Below are positions 9,517 through 18,311 of a stretch of 64,000 nucleotides of DNA, piece after piece. Made by a program: the position numbers and the translations under genes. Below the pieces are notes generated by a model. That model did not search any database and was not told where the DNA came from. It saw only the letters and a list, made by a program, of their open reading frames with translations. This DNA comes from JBLXBZ01 sp048265185 (GTDB lineage: Bacteria; Pseudomonadota; Alphaproteobacteria; Rhizobiales; Stappiaceae), in the NCBI GenBank assembly GCA_048265185.1, contig JBLXBZ010000002.1, positions 434,001-498,000 on the forward strand. The letters run 5' to 3'. How positions within the stretch are numbered: the stretch's first letter is position 1; each line of letters begins with the position of its first letter.

Positions 9517-11328
9517 ATGTATCGCGCGCCAATTTCTGAGATCATGTTCACCTTGAAAGCGATCGGCGGCTTGGACGACGTTTTGGCGTTTGACGAACAT
9601 TGCGAAGTTTCGGGCGACCTTGTTGAGGCCATCGTCACGGAGGCGGGGCGGTTTTGCGCGGAAGAAATCGCGCCGTTGAACGGGGTGGCCGATAAGCAGC
9701 CAGCGGCGCTGCGAGATGGGCGCGTCGCGCTCGCCGACGGATGGGCGAACGCTTACCAGAAATGGCGCGAGGGAGGGTGGAACGCGCTTACAGGGCCTGC
9801 GGAATTCGGGGGGCAAGGACTGCCCGTTATGCTGCATGCGGCGGCGTTTGAAATTTGGAACTCAGGCTCCATGGCTTTCGCCATTGGTCCGACGCTGACC
9901 ATTGGCGCCGTCGAAGCGATTGAAAAGCATGCAAGCGAGGCTCTGAAGACCATTTATCTGGAAAAGCTGGTTTCCGGGGAATGGATGGGGACGATGAATC
10001 TGACCGAGCCGCAAGCGGGGTCGGATCTCAATGCGATTCGGGCGCGGGCGGAGAGAAACGAGGATGGGTCATATAGAATCTATGGCCAGAAGATCTTCAT
10101 CACCTATGGCGAGCATGACATCACGGAAAATATTGTGCATCTGGTGCTCGCTCGTTTGCCGGACGCGCCAGCGGGAACCCGCGGCATCTCCTTGTTTCTA
10201 GTTCCCAAGTTTCTTGTGAAACCGGATGGGAGTCCGGGGGAGCTGAATGACGTGCGCTGCGCTGGGGTGGAGCATAAGATGGGGATTCACGGCTCGCCCA
10301 CCTGCACCATGGTTTATGGCGACGAAGGGGGCGCGCTCGGCTGGCTGATCGGCGAGGAGAATCGCGGTTTGGCATGCATGTTCACGATGATGAACAATGC
10401 GCGATTGGCTGTGGGAATTCAGGGACTGGGCGTGGCGGAGCGGGCGACGCAACAGGCGCAGGCCTACGCCCTTGAGCGTCGTCAGGGGCGCGCCGTGGGC
10501 GAAGACAATCGGGAAAAGGGAGATGACGCGATGTCGCCCATCGCCTGTCATCCGGATATCAAACGCTCCTTGTTGCAAATGTACGCGTTGACCCAGGCGG
10601 CGCGTTCCATATGTTATTTGAACGCGCAGGCGATTGATATGGCGCAGCTGGCGAGCGAGCCGGAAGCGCAAGCGTTTTGGAGCGCGCGCGCCGGTCTTTT
10701 GACGCCCATCGCCAAGGCCTATTCCACCGATATAGGCGTCGAGGTCGCCTCCATCGGCGTGCAGGTTCATGGCGGCATGGGGTATATTGAAGAGACGGGC
10801 GCCGCGCAGCACTTACGGGACGCGCGTATCGCGCCGATCTATGAAGGAACCAATGGGGTTCAGGCCATCGATCTGGTGATGCGTAAATTAACCCTCGCCG
10901 AGGGGGAGCGCATGCGTGGATTCATCAAGCAATTGCGTGAAATCTCTCAAGAAGCGGTAAATAGGGAGACCGCCGACTTCTCGCGCATGGGAGCGCGTCT
11001 TGACGCGGCTCTGGAGGATCTGGAGGTGGCGAGCGAATGGTTGTTGAGCGCGCTTGAGGATGGACGCAAAGCGGAGGCCTTGGCCGGAGCGACGCCTTAT
11101 TTGCGGCTGGCGGGGCATGTTCTTGGCGGCGCGCTGTTGGTCAAGGGCGCGCTTGCCCAAAAGAAAGAGGGCGCGCAGGCCGAACCGTCTCCGCAAGAGC
11201 TTCGCCGGCATCTCATAGCCCAATATTTTACCGGGGTGGTTCTGGGAGAAACCTCCGGTTTGCGAGAGCAGATCATATCTGGCGCCAGAACCGTGCTGGC
11301 GTTTGATCCGCAGGAAATGGCCTTGTGA
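9517..11328 (+). CDS. Acyl-CoA dehydrogenase (long DmdC-like form)
   Basis: FAD-dependent acyl-CoA dehydrogenase, 603 aa. The ATG at 9517 has an ideal GGAGGGGG site eight bases upstream, so the longer reading from 9460 is rejected. The core runs to about residue 450, with MNLTEPQAGSDL (flavin/substrate loop) and the catalytic Glu in IYEGTNGVQAIDLV (E443). A C-terminal helical extension of about 150 residues is typical of the subfamily that includes 3-methylmercaptopropionyl-CoA dehydrogenase DmdC and long-chain enzymes. It is the first gene of a three-gene beta-oxidation-type operon. Chain-length preference cannot be read from sequence. Confidence 0.92.
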   Translation: MYRAPISEIMFTLKAIGGLDDVLAFDEHCEVSGDLVEAIVTEAGRFCAEEIAPLNGVADKQPAALRDGRVALADGWANAYQKWREGGWNALTGPAEFGGQGLPVMLHAAAFEIWNSGSMAFAIGPTLTIGAVEAIEKHASEALKTIYLEKLVSGEWMGTMNLTEPQAGSDLNAIRARAERNEDGSYRIYGQKIFITYGEHDITENIVHLVLARLPDAPAGTRGISLFLVPKFLVKPDGSPGELNDVRCAGVEHKMGIHGSPTCTMVYGDEGGALGWLIGEENRGLACMFTMMNNARLAVGIQGLGVAERATQQAQAYALERRQGRAVGEDNREKGDDAMSPIACHPDIKRSLLQMYALTQAARSICYLNAQAIDMAQLASEPEAQAFWSARAGLLTPIAKAYSTDIGVEVASIGVQVHGGMGYIEETGAAQHLRDARIAPIYEGTNGVQAIDLVMRKLTLAEGERMRGFIKQLREISQEAVNRETADFSRMGARLDAALEDLEVASEWLLSALEDGRKAEALAGATPYLRLAGHVLGGALLVKGALAQKKEGAQAEPSPQELRRHLIAQYFTGVVLGETSGLREQIISGARTVLAFDPQEMAL

Positions 11329-11356
11329 GGTCGTTTGTCAAGCCGGGAGAATTTTT

Positions 11357-12097
11357 ATGATTCGGTTGGAGACAAGCGCTTCGGGAATCCAACTCATGCG
11401 AATGGAGCGGATGGAAAAGAAAAACGCTCTTACAGGCGCCATGTATGACGCGCTGGCGGATGGGTTGCAGGCTGGCGACGCCAGTCAGGCGGTGAAGGTT
11501 CATTTGATCGCCGGCGGCGAGGGAGTTTTCACGGCGGGAAATGATATCGCGGACTTTTTAGAATTCGCCAATGGCGGCGAAATGACGGATGCGCCCGTTT
11601 GTCGTTTCTTGCGAACTCTCGCGCGCGCTGAAAAGCCTATCATCGTCATGGTTGATGGGCTTGCCATTGGCGTTGGAGCGACCATGCTGCTCCATTGCGA
11701 CATGGTGGTGGCTAGCGCGCGTTCGATGTTCAAGGCGCCGTTTCTGGATCTAGGGCTGACGCCGGAGGCGGGATCAAGCTTTTTAGCGCCCAAGTTGATG
11801 GGCCACGTTCGGGCGTTTGAATTTTTGTGTTTGGGGAAGAGTTTCGACGCGGCGAAAGCCCTGAATTGCGGCTTGGTGAATGAAGTCGTGGATGATGACG
11901 CGTTGGAGTCGCGCGGGTGGGAGATGGCGGAAGGAATCGCCACCAAACCGGTAGAGGCGATGTTGATTTCACGCCAATTGTTGCGCGGTGATCGCACAGA
12001 GCTTTATGCGCGAATGGAGCATGAGATCGAAGTGTTTAGCGAGCGATTGAGGTCGGAAGAAGCGAAAAACGCATTTTCATCTTTTTTGGCGCGCTGA
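11357..12097 (+). CDS. Enoyl-CoA isomerase-like crotonase
   Basis: Crotonase-fold protein, 246 aa. I use the ATG at 11357 preceded by GGGAGA; the upstream in-frame extension overlaps the previous gene. The oxyanion-hole segments are MEKKNALTGAMY and TAGNDIADF. The two Glu residues of true enoyl-CoA hydratases are absent (GVGATMLLHCD instead of GGGCELA). The segment LGLTPEAGSSFL carries a Glu (E137) at the position used by delta3,delta2-enoyl-CoA isomerases of the ECI2/Eci1 type. I therefore favour an isomerase over a hydratase. It follows the acyl-CoA dehydrogenase by 28 bases, which fits handling of unsaturated acyl-CoAs. Confidence 0.85.
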   Translation: MIRLETSASGIQLMRMERMEKKNALTGAMYDALADGLQAGDASQAVKVHLIAGGEGVFTAGNDIADFLEFANGGEMTDAPVCRFLRTLARAEKPIIVMVDGLAIGVGATMLLHCDMVVASARSMFKAPFLDLGLTPEAGSSFLAPKLMGHVRAFEFLCLGKSFDAAKALNCGLVNEVVDDDALESRGWEMAEGIATKPVEAMLISRQLLRGDRTELYARMEHEIEVFSERLRSEEAKNAFSSFLAR

Positions 12098-12147
12098 GCT
12101 TAAAAATTGGTCCACGGAAAAGTGGACGCAAGTGGGGGAGTTGGGCG

Positions 12148-13008
12148 ATGTCATTAAAGAACAAGACGTTATTCATCACGGGAGCGTCACGGGGGATTGG
12201 CAAAGCCATTGCTCTGCGGGCGGCGCGGGATGGCGCGAACATTGTTATCGCCGCCAAGTCCAGTCAGCCTCATCCAAAATTGGAAGGGACGATTTACACG
12301 GCGGCGGAGGAAATCGAGGCGGCTGGTGGAAAGGCGTTGCCGGTGGTGGTTGACGTTCGCGATGAAAATCTTGTGGTTGACGCGATGGAACTGGCGGTGA
12401 GCACTTTTGGCGGAATCGACGTTCTGGTGAATAACGCAAGCGCAATTTCACTGACGTCGTTGGAGCATACGGATATGAAGCGCTATGATTTGATGCATCA
12501 AATCAACACCCGCGGCGCATTGGTGTGCTCAAAACACGCGATTCCTCACCTGAAAAAAGCGGCGAACCCTCATATCTTGATGTTGTCGCCGCCATTAGAC
12601 ATGCAAGAGAAATGGTTCGCGCCCTTCACGCCTTACGCCATCGCCAAGTTCGGGATGAGCCTTGCGGCGCTGGGATTGGCGGGAGAGTTGCGCGCGTATA
12701 ATATCGCCGTGAACGCTTTATGGCCGCGCACGACGATCGCAACGGCGGCGGTCAAAAATCTTCTTGGCGGGGAAGAAATGGCGCAAGCAAGTCGTACGCC
12801 GGAAATTCTGGCTGACGCCGCTTGGGAGATTTTTACTTCGCCTTCGGGGGCATTTACCGGTAATTTCTTGATTGACGATACGTTCTTGAGCGAGCGCGGC
12901 GTAATCGATTTCGATCATTATCGGGTCAACCCGACAAAAGCTCTCATGGATGACTTTTTCGTTCCTGACGACAGCGAGCCGCCAACTGATCTTGGGGCGG
13001 TGGAGTAA
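12148..13008 (+). CDS. Short-chain dehydrogenase/reductase (HSDL2-like)
   Basis: NAD(P)-dependent oxidoreductase of the SDR superfamily, 286 aa. The nucleotide motif is FITGASRGIGKAIALRAA, the structural NNASA motif follows, and the catalytic set is Ser in MLSPPLD and the YAIAK motif. The organisation and C-terminal part (IDDTFLSERGVIDFDHYRV) match bacterial homologues of hydroxysteroid dehydrogenase-like protein 2, often annotated as NAD(P)-dependent oxidoreductase. Last gene of the 9.5-13.0 kb operon; a small GTCCAC/GTGGAC hairpin lies in the 50-bp gap before it. Substrate unknown, probably a fatty-acid derivative given its neighbours. Confidence 0.9.
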   Translation: MSLKNKTLFITGASRGIGKAIALRAARDGANIVIAAKSSQPHPKLEGTIYTAAEEIEAAGGKALPVVVDVRDENLVVDAMELAVSTFGGIDVLVNNASAISLTSLEHTDMKRYDLMHQINTRGALVCSKHAIPHLKKAANPHILMLSPPLDMQEKWFAPFTPYAIAKFGMSLAALGLAGELRAYNIAVNALWPRTTIATAAVKNLLGGEEMAQASRTPEILADAAWEIFTSPSGAFTGNFLIDDTFLSERGVIDFDHYRVNPTKALMDDFFVPDDSEPPTDLGAVE

Positions 13009-13081
13009 TGGAAACCAAGTAAGGACGGTCGCCACGCTCAGACAGGCATGCGCCATTTCCCTTTTGACTCAAGGAGGGAAT

Positions 13082-13816
13082 TTAAGCGCGTTCCTTGTCG
13101 TCGTACATTCGAGCGTCCACCTGCCGCAGTAAAGCGCCTGGGGTGGGGAACTCAGGCGCGGGGAAGGTGACGACGCCGACGGCGCTCTCAATCTTCACAA
13201 CGTCGCCATGGTAATTTTCTGCAATGTTGAGATATGCTTCAAAGCGTTGTCGCAAAACATCAGGGGGAGTGTCTTTCGACGCGTTTTCAATCAAAAGCGC
13301 GAATTCATCTCCACCCAAACGCCCTGCGAATTTACATGAGGGAAAACTGGCCAACCGTGAGGCGACTGCTTTCAAGACCTGATCGCCGGCCCCATGTCCT
13401 AGATGATCGTTGATTTTTTTGAAGTCGTTTAAATCTATGAGGGCGAGAACATGAAAATGTCCGGCTTCAGGCGCTTGCGTGAAGAGCTCCTCCAGCGCTT
13501 CGTCAAAGCCTCGACGATTGCCGATGCCGGTAAGCGGGTCTGTAAGAGCTAACTGGCGAGCTTCGAGGAGCTCTTCATGTACTGCGTCATTTTTTAAAAC
13601 GGCATTGTGAGCGCGCCAGCTTTCCCGTAACCCAATCCAAACGAGGCTGCTTAGCAAGAATAAAGCTAGAATGAATGTCTCGAATAAATCAATCTGAAGT
13701 TGTTCAGGCTCTTTACGGGTGATGCTGGCGATTAAGTCATACTGATACAATGCCCATGCTAAAGCTGCGCTACATAAAGTGAAGAACAATAAATCAACAA
13801 TTAAACGCGAACGCAT
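13082..13816 (-). CDS. Membrane-anchored diguanylate cyclase (GGDEF)
   Basis: Two N-terminal transmembrane helices (about 5-25 and 45-65) are followed by a short coiled linker and a GGDEF domain (about 90-244). The active-site loop is RLGGDEFALL, intact, and DLNDFKKINDHLGHGAGD supplies the metal and base-contacting residues, so cyclic-di-GMP synthesis is expected. The inhibitory I-site (RxxD five residues before GGDEF) is not present; PSCK occupies that place. No periplasmic sensor domain is present between the two helices. Convergent with the SDR gene. Confidence 0.92.
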   Translation of the reverse strand: MRSRLIVDLLFFTLCSAALAWALYQYDLIASITRKEPEQLQIDLFETFILALFLLSSLVWIGLRESWRAHNAVLKNDAVHEELLEARQLALTDPLTGIGNRRGFDEALEELFTQAPEAGHFHVLALIDLNDFKKINDHLGHGAGDQVLKAVASRLASFPSCKFAGRLGGDEFALLIENASKDTPPDVLRQRFEAYLNIAENYHGDVVKIESAVGVVTFPAPEFPTPGALLRQVDARMYDDKERA

Positions 13817-13870
13817 GTCCCAATCTTCAGTTCTTGTTGGAAGGCCACTGTTTTTGGCGTGCAGGGCTAG

Positions 13871-14839
13871 TTAATTATACTCGATGCCTCTGGGACGATA
13901 CGGTTTTGTTTTCTTCCACTCTTTCATCAAGTTTTCAAGATCTTGGTCATGGTTCTCCGGGAGCATTATGCGCAATGTCACAAGAAGGTCGCCATGGCCG
14001 CCGGACTTATTCGGCAACCCTTTGCCTTTCAGGCGCATGACGCGCCCGCCGCTGGATTTGGCGGGTATGCTCAAGTTCACAGGGCCGTCAAGCGTGGGAA
14101 CTTTGATCTTGTCTCCCAAAACGGCTTCATAAAGCGTTAATGGAAGGTCAAGCCGTAGATCGTCGTCGTCAGGTGTGAACACGGGGTGAGGGACGAAACG
14201 AATTTCGACGATCGCATCGCCTGCGGGGCCGCCGTGTTCCCCGGGGAAACCTTGGGCGCGCAATCGTATTTTTTCGCCTTCCACCGTTCCGGCCGGTAAA
14301 TTGACGTCAACGACTTTTCCGGTCGGTAGAGTGACGCGCGCCTTGCCTTCATGAGCTAGATTTTCAAGCGTTACGCGCGCGACGACTTGAGCGTCTTGTC
14401 CGGGCTTGGGGCGGCCGGTGGTTCGACTTTGGTGCTGTTGTCCGGCAAAACCTGCGCCTGCGCTCGCGCGTCGACGGCCGCCGCCGAGCCCGCCCAAAAT
14501 ATCATTCAGGATGTCATCAAAAGCGCCGCCGCCTCGCCCCCCGCCCGCTGAAGAGGCGGAGTGGCGAAATTGATCAAAGTCGGAATGGGGGTCAAAGCCC
14601 TGCGATTGAAAAACAGGCTTGCCGCTAGCGTCAATTTCACCGCGATCAAATTGAGCGCGCTTTTGTTCGTCACCCAATATCTCATAAGCTTGACTTGCTT
14701 CGGAAAAACGTTCGCGCGCGCTTGGATCACTTGTGTTTTGATCCGGGTGATACTGTTTAGCAAGCTTGCGGAAGGCCCGCTTTATGTCGCTGGCCGTCGC
14801 GGTTTTGGCGATACCGAGGACGCTGTAGGGATCTCGCAT
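13871..14839 (-). CDS. DnaJ-like co-chaperone (CbpA/DnaJ type II)
   Basis: Hsp40 protein of 322 aa. The J domain is at 1-70 with HPD at 31-33, so it should stimulate a DnaK ATPase. A Gly-rich linker follows (about 85-125). The two beta-sandwich client-binding domains occupy about 130-315 (VTLPTGKVVDVNLPAGTVEG; LRLKGKGLPN). The CxxCxGxG zinc domain of classical DnaJ is missing, which places it with CbpA-like proteins. Neighbours are a 17-kDa-antigen-type lipoprotein and pdxH, an association also seen in other alphaproteobacteria as I recall. Confidence 0.92.
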   Translation of the reverse strand: MRDPYSVLGIAKTATASDIKRAFRKLAKQYHPDQNTSDPSARERFSEASQAYEILGDEQKRAQFDRGEIDASGKPVFQSQGFDPHSDFDQFRHSASSAGGGRGGGAFDDILNDILGGLGGGRRRASAGAGFAGQQHQSRTTGRPKPGQDAQVVARVTLENLAHEGKARVTLPTGKVVDVNLPAGTVEGEKIRLRAQGFPGEHGGPAGDAIVEIRFVPHPVFTPDDDDLRLDLPLTLYEAVLGDKIKVPTLDGPVNLSIPAKSSGGRVMRLKGKGLPNKSGGHGDLLVTLRIMLPENHDQDLENLMKEWKKTKPYRPRGIEYN

Positions 14840-14972
14840 AATTTTTGACCGTTTCGAATAAGGCTACTGACGGAAAGCCCGTCTAATTGTTCACTTCTCA
14901 TATGGGCTAAATTGACAAAAAAAACCAGTGCCGTCATGCATAACGGGACGACGAGTTAAATTGTTTGTCAGT

Positions 14973-15449
14973 TTAAGATGGCGCTTCCGTTTTCTGCGCC
15001 AGCTGAATAATACGCCAGTTTGCAGCAACATCCTGACAGGCAAGACCAATATAGGCGGCCACGCCGGATATGGTGTTGGCCGTTGTGGCGAAATCGATGC
15101 AGGCGCCGCCGTTTTGCGTGAGAGTTTTGGTCGCCGAAGTAATTGAGCCGTTATTTCCGCTGATGGTGTTTTGCCACGTTGACTGACCGTCATTGGAATC
15201 GTTTTTATTGAGAACGTCACCGATCGCCTCAGCCATAACGGCCAGATCTCCGGGAGCAAAGTTCGTGAACGCGCCATTGTCGCGGTCTTTTATGGAGCCG
15301 GTGACGTCTACATCGCTCGTGAGGTCATTGGTGGAGATCGGGCCAGAAAACTGGCTGCATGCGCCTAAACAGACAGTAAGCAACACGAATGCGGCGTTGA
15401 GATATTGGCGTTTGTGCGATGGAGCGATATATAACAAGCCGATACTCAT
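14973..15449 (-). CDS. Lipoprotein of the RT0821/17-kDa surface-antigen type
   Basis: Small predicted outer-membrane lipoprotein, about 158 aa from the ATG at 15449, which has GGAG seven bases upstream (an ATG six bases earlier is too close to that site). The signal peptide ends in a lipobox LGAC. The C-terminal half has a pattern I associate with the RT0821/Lpp0805 surface-protein family: W-x-N-x-ISGNNGSIT, then C-x-DF, then a final ACQD and WRI. It is encoded beside a DnaJ-like gene and divergent from pdxH. The function of this family is not established. Confidence 0.7.
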   Translation of the reverse strand: MSIGLLYIAPSHKRQYLNAAFVLLTVCLGACSQFSGPISTNDLTSDVDVTGSIKDRDNGAFTNFAPGDLAVMAEAIGDVLNKNDSNDGQSTWQNTISGNNGSITSATKTLTQNGGACIDFATTANTISGVAAYIGLACQDVAANWRIIQLAQKTEAPS

Positions 15450-15529
15450 CTTCATGCTCCCGCTTATCTGGGCATCCCATTCTGGGGTCGGCCAGGTGGT
15501 GGGGAATGCGTCGAGCCACCGGAGACATT

Positions 15530-16168
15530 ATGACCGAAGATAATCAAAGTCCGGCAGAAACTTTAACAAATGGTGACTTTGCGGAGGCGTTTGAGCCATT
15601 CCGTCTTTTTTCCGAATGGCTTGCGGACGCAAAAGCTGCGGAAGTCAATGACCCTAACGCGGTGGCTCTGGCGACGGTGGACGCTGAAGGAATGCCAAAT
15701 GTTAGAATGGTGTTGTTGAAAGGGGTCGACGCGGACGGCTTTGTTTTTTACACGAACTATGAAAGCTCGAAAGGACGCGAGCTTCTGGGGCAAAAGAAGG
15801 CCGCCATGTGCTTTCACTGGAAATCCTTGCGCCGTCAAGTCAGGGTGCGCGGCGAAGTCACGCCGGTCAGCGGCGCCGAAGCGGATGAGTATTTTCGGTC
15901 AAGACCTCGAGGCAGTCGGATAGGCGCCTGGGCCTCCCAGCAGTCGCGGCCACTCGAAAGTCGTTTCGCTCTTGAAAAACAGGTGGCGAAATTCACGTCC
16001 AAATATGCGATTGGCGATATTCCGCGTCCTGACTACTGGTCGGGCTTTAGAATTACGCCAGTCTCGGTCGAGTTTTGGCATGATCGACCTTTCCGGCTGC
16101 ATGACCGTATAGTCTTTTCACGCGCAAGCAACGCCGATCAATGGAGCCGCGAAAGACTATACCCCTAG
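15530..16168 (+). CDS. pdxH: Pyridoxine/pyridoxamine 5'-phosphate oxidase
   Basis: FMN-dependent oxidase that makes pyridoxal 5'-phosphate, 212 aa. I use the ATG at 15530 with GGAG nine bases upstream; the longer frame overlaps the divergent lipoprotein. Motifs include NVRMVLLKGVDADGFVFYTN (FMN binding), SRPRGSRIGAWASQQS (substrate phosphate contacts) and the C-terminal PDYWSGFRITPVSVEFW plus RLHDR. All family-conserved segments are in place, so it should be active. Confidence 0.95.
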   Translation: MTEDNQSPAETLTNGDFAEAFEPFRLFSEWLADAKAAEVNDPNAVALATVDAEGMPNVRMVLLKGVDADGFVFYTNYESSKGRELLGQKKAAMCFHWKSLRRQVRVRGEVTPVSGAEADEYFRSRPRGSRIGAWASQQSRPLESRFALEKQVAKFTSKYAIGDIPRPDYWSGFRITPVSVEFWHDRPFRLHDRIVFSRASNADQWSRERLYP

Positions 16169-16192
16169 AACGGGAGCGGCTCCTGGGGCAGG

Positions 16193-17167
16193 CTAGAGCA
16201 GTTTTTGCCAGCGAAAATAGAGGAATGTCGCTAAGACCGAGGCGAACATGACGACTATGGAAAAAGGATAACCGTAAGTCCATTGCAACTCGGGCATGTT
16301 GATGAAGTTCATCCCGTAAATGGAGGCGATCAACGTCGGCGGCAAGAAGATAACGGCCAAAACTGAAAAGATTTTAATGATCTGATTTTGTTCAAGATTG
16401 ACAAGGCCTACTGTCGCGTCGAGGAGAAAGTTGAGTTTTGCGTCGATAGCGTCTGCGTGCTCTTTGACCGAATGAATGTCACGGGTCAGCGACTTGCTGG
16501 CCAGTATTTGCTGTTCCGTCAACGCGGCTTGTTTGCAGTTGAGCGAGAGAAACAGAAGCATGCGCGATATTGAGGTGCAACACTCGTGCATGCGCGCTAC
16601 TTTCAGGCCCAAACGTCCAATCGTCTGAATAACGGTTTTGTAGTCTTCGCTCTTGCGTGAGCTGAGGCCTTTTTCGAAGACGCGCATGGAAATGTTATCA
16701 AAGTCATAAGAGCACGCTTCGGTGACGTCGGCCGCCCTCGCGGTTATGGCGTCAAGAAGCATGAACATTACGCCCGGACCCGTATGAGGGACGGAGGGGT
16801 CCGCTTGCGCTCTTTTTTCTCCGGTGCTTATGGATAAAGGCTCGCCATATCGGACAGTCACGAGGTGGCGATTATTCAAAACGAATGTGACGGCGCATTG
16901 CGAAATATCGGCTTCGCGTGCGGCCATGGGCAATATGGCGGTCATGACTAGAGCGCCAGGTTCTTCGTACAGCCGCTCAGAGGTCTCAATGGAGGTCATT
17001 TCCTCGCGAGTGGGAATTTGAGCGCACATGAATTTTTCAACAGCGTCTCGCTCTTCGACTGTTGGATTAAATAGGTCAACCCATATTGAGGTGGTCGGGA
17101 TGCGAGACAGGTTTTCAACGATGACGCGTTCCATGCCTCTGTCGGTAGGTAGGTAGGCTATAATCAT
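16193..17167 (-). CDS. corA: CorA-family magnesium transporter
   Basis: Divalent cation channel, 324 aa. A large N-terminal cytoplasmic funnel domain (about 1-250) leads to two C-terminal transmembrane helices. The signature GMN selectivity motif is at 285-287 (SIYGMNFINMPELQW). Homologues carry Mg2+, sometimes Co2+ or Ni2+. It ends close to pdxH in a convergent arrangement. The ATG at 17167 gives a complete family-like N terminus. No Mg2+-sensing leader is evident upstream. Confidence 0.92.
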   Translation of the reverse strand: MIIAYLPTDRGMERVIVENLSRIPTTSIWVDLFNPTVEERDAVEKFMCAQIPTREEMTSIETSERLYEEPGALVMTAILPMAAREADISQCAVTFVLNNRHLVTVRYGEPLSISTGEKRAQADPSVPHTGPGVMFMLLDAITARAADVTEACSYDFDNISMRVFEKGLSSRKSEDYKTVIQTIGRLGLKVARMHECCTSISRMLLFLSLNCKQAALTEQQILASKSLTRDIHSVKEHADAIDAKLNFLLDATVGLVNLEQNQIIKIFSVLAVIFLPPTLIASIYGMNFINMPELQWTYGYPFSIVVMFASVLATFLYFRWQKLL

Positions 17168-17482
17168 GCTTTTTACGGTTCCACTCGCTCCGGCGAACAG
17201 GCGATTTTCGGCGAAACGGCCTGATCGCCTGACTTTGCGTTAAATCCATAAGCTGTCGTAATGAAATTTATGCGACGGTTTAGACGGAATTTTTATAACG
17301 CTGGCGCATGGGGTATTTGCGAGTGTTTGTATTTTGGAGCAATGACGCTCCGATTTTATTGAGAGAAAGAAAATGTATGAGCACGGCATTGCGGAAAGCG
17401 TCGCCGCTGGAAAAGTCAGACGCCCGCTCGCGAGGGAGCGGCAGGCGTCTTTGTCAGTTAAGCGCTTCTTTTATTTGAAATT
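17168..17482. other. corA upstream region with two GC-rich hairpins and a doubtful short ORF
   Basis: This 315-bp stretch holds two clear stem-loops in the plus sense. The first is GGAGC/GCTCC at 17336-17351, followed by GATTTTATT. The second, at 17418-17450, is compound: outer AGACGCC/GGCGTCT, inner CGCTC/GAGCG, loop GCGAGG. A 37-codon reading frame (17373-17486) begins after GAGAGAAAGAA and contains the second hairpin. It has no family resemblance I recognise, so it may be chance. The two hairpins could bound a short plus-strand RNA. Confidence 0.4.
17418..17455 (+). terminator. Compound GC-rich hairpin, possible weak terminator
   Basis: The outer arms AGACGCC and GGCGTCT (7 bp) enclose the inner arms CGCTC and GAGCG (5 bp), with a GCA bulge and a GCGAGG loop. 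TTGTCAGTTAAGCGC follows, which is not a strong U-tract. It lies downstream of nothing annotated on the plus strand and just before the 3' end of the small minus-strand gene. Confidence 0.4.
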
Positions 17483-17686
17483 TTAATGCCAATTTTTTTT
17501 GTTTTTAACGGGCGTGATTACGCTTTTATGCATTTGCGGAGTTTTTCGACAGGACGTCGCCGCTGCGACAGCTTGAATGCCAACCGGCTTATAGAGTTCG
17601 CCTAGGTTCGGTTTTTTCTCAGGCTGTACCGGTTCATTCGTACTGCGGTTTGAGAATTTAGGAGCGTTCAGGGGGGTCTTGGGCAT
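17483..17686 (-). CDS. Small conserved alphaproteobacterial protein (YKPxGI motif)
   Basis: About 67 aa, basic and probably disordered at both ends. The centre reads PNLGELYKPVGIQAVAAAT, which resembles short alphaproteobacterial proteins of unknown function that carry an LYKPxGIxAVAAA core (from memory, to be verified). I start it at MPKTPLNAPK (17686), where AGAAGA lies about nine bases upstream. An open frame continues upstream to 17860, but I see no supporting ribosome site there. No function can be given. Confidence 0.5.
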   Translation of the reverse strand: MPKTPLNAPKFSNRSTNEPVQPEKKPNLGELYKPVGIQAVAAATSCRKTPQMHKSVITPVKNKKNWH

Positions 17687-18311
17687 CGTTATGTCTTCTT
17701 GTGAGAACGTGGCGTTTACGTTGCGCGTACGCTGCGAGGGCAGACGACCTATATAAGTCATCTCCGCTTCTGTCTCTTTATGCTGACGAACCGTATGCTC
17801 GTTTTTGAGACAGCTAAGAGCATGAGGCGAAAACCCGTTATAACGCCAGTCACATTCCATTTCTGAATGTTACTTTTCGAGAGATTTTACGAAGGCGTCC
17901 GCGCTGACTTTCGCAAAATCGAGAGAAGAGCGTTGCGATGTTAATTTGTTCAAGGTTTGGATGAAAGTGCGTTAGACGCCCTGCAAAAGGAAGAAAGGTC
18001 TCTGAAATGGCCAAATTCTTTAAATTTGCGCGGTTTGTTGTGTGAACCGTTTCGATGTGTATTTGGACTTTATATTCCGCTCGAGGAGCAAAGCGTTAAC
18101 GGAATGCTCTTTGGTCAGCGGTTTTCGATGCTGTAAGGGGCGGTACGGTTCGTCTAAAGTTTTGTCATCACAAATAATTACGCCTATGAACAGATGTGTG
18201 ATCGGGTTTGATTGGATTGGGAAAGACTTGAATCAAAGTGACCATCGCGCGCCATGATGGTACCGGGTTATGCGTTCATGATTGAAATCAGAAAATTTTC
18301 AGGAAGAGTTA
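17687..18311. other. 625-bp intergenic region; possible 12-codon Phe-rich leader
   Basis: There is no convincing gene between the small minus-strand protein and the HAD phosphatase. One curious element is a 12-codon frame at 18007-18045, preceded by AAAGGAAGAAAGG and reading MAKFFKFARFVV (4 Phe in 12). It is followed by a possible nested stem (CCGCT ... AGCGG outside GAGCA ... TGCTC) around 18070-18122. This looks a little like a leader-peptide attenuator, but the next gene is 190 bases further on and is not an aromatic amino-acid gene. I treat it as unproven. Confidence 0.3.

Noticed and set aside
17687..17860. Upstream extension of the small minus-strand protein to 125 aa
   Set aside because: No ribosome site before the first ATG; the recognisable conserved part starts after MPKTP, where a better site exists.
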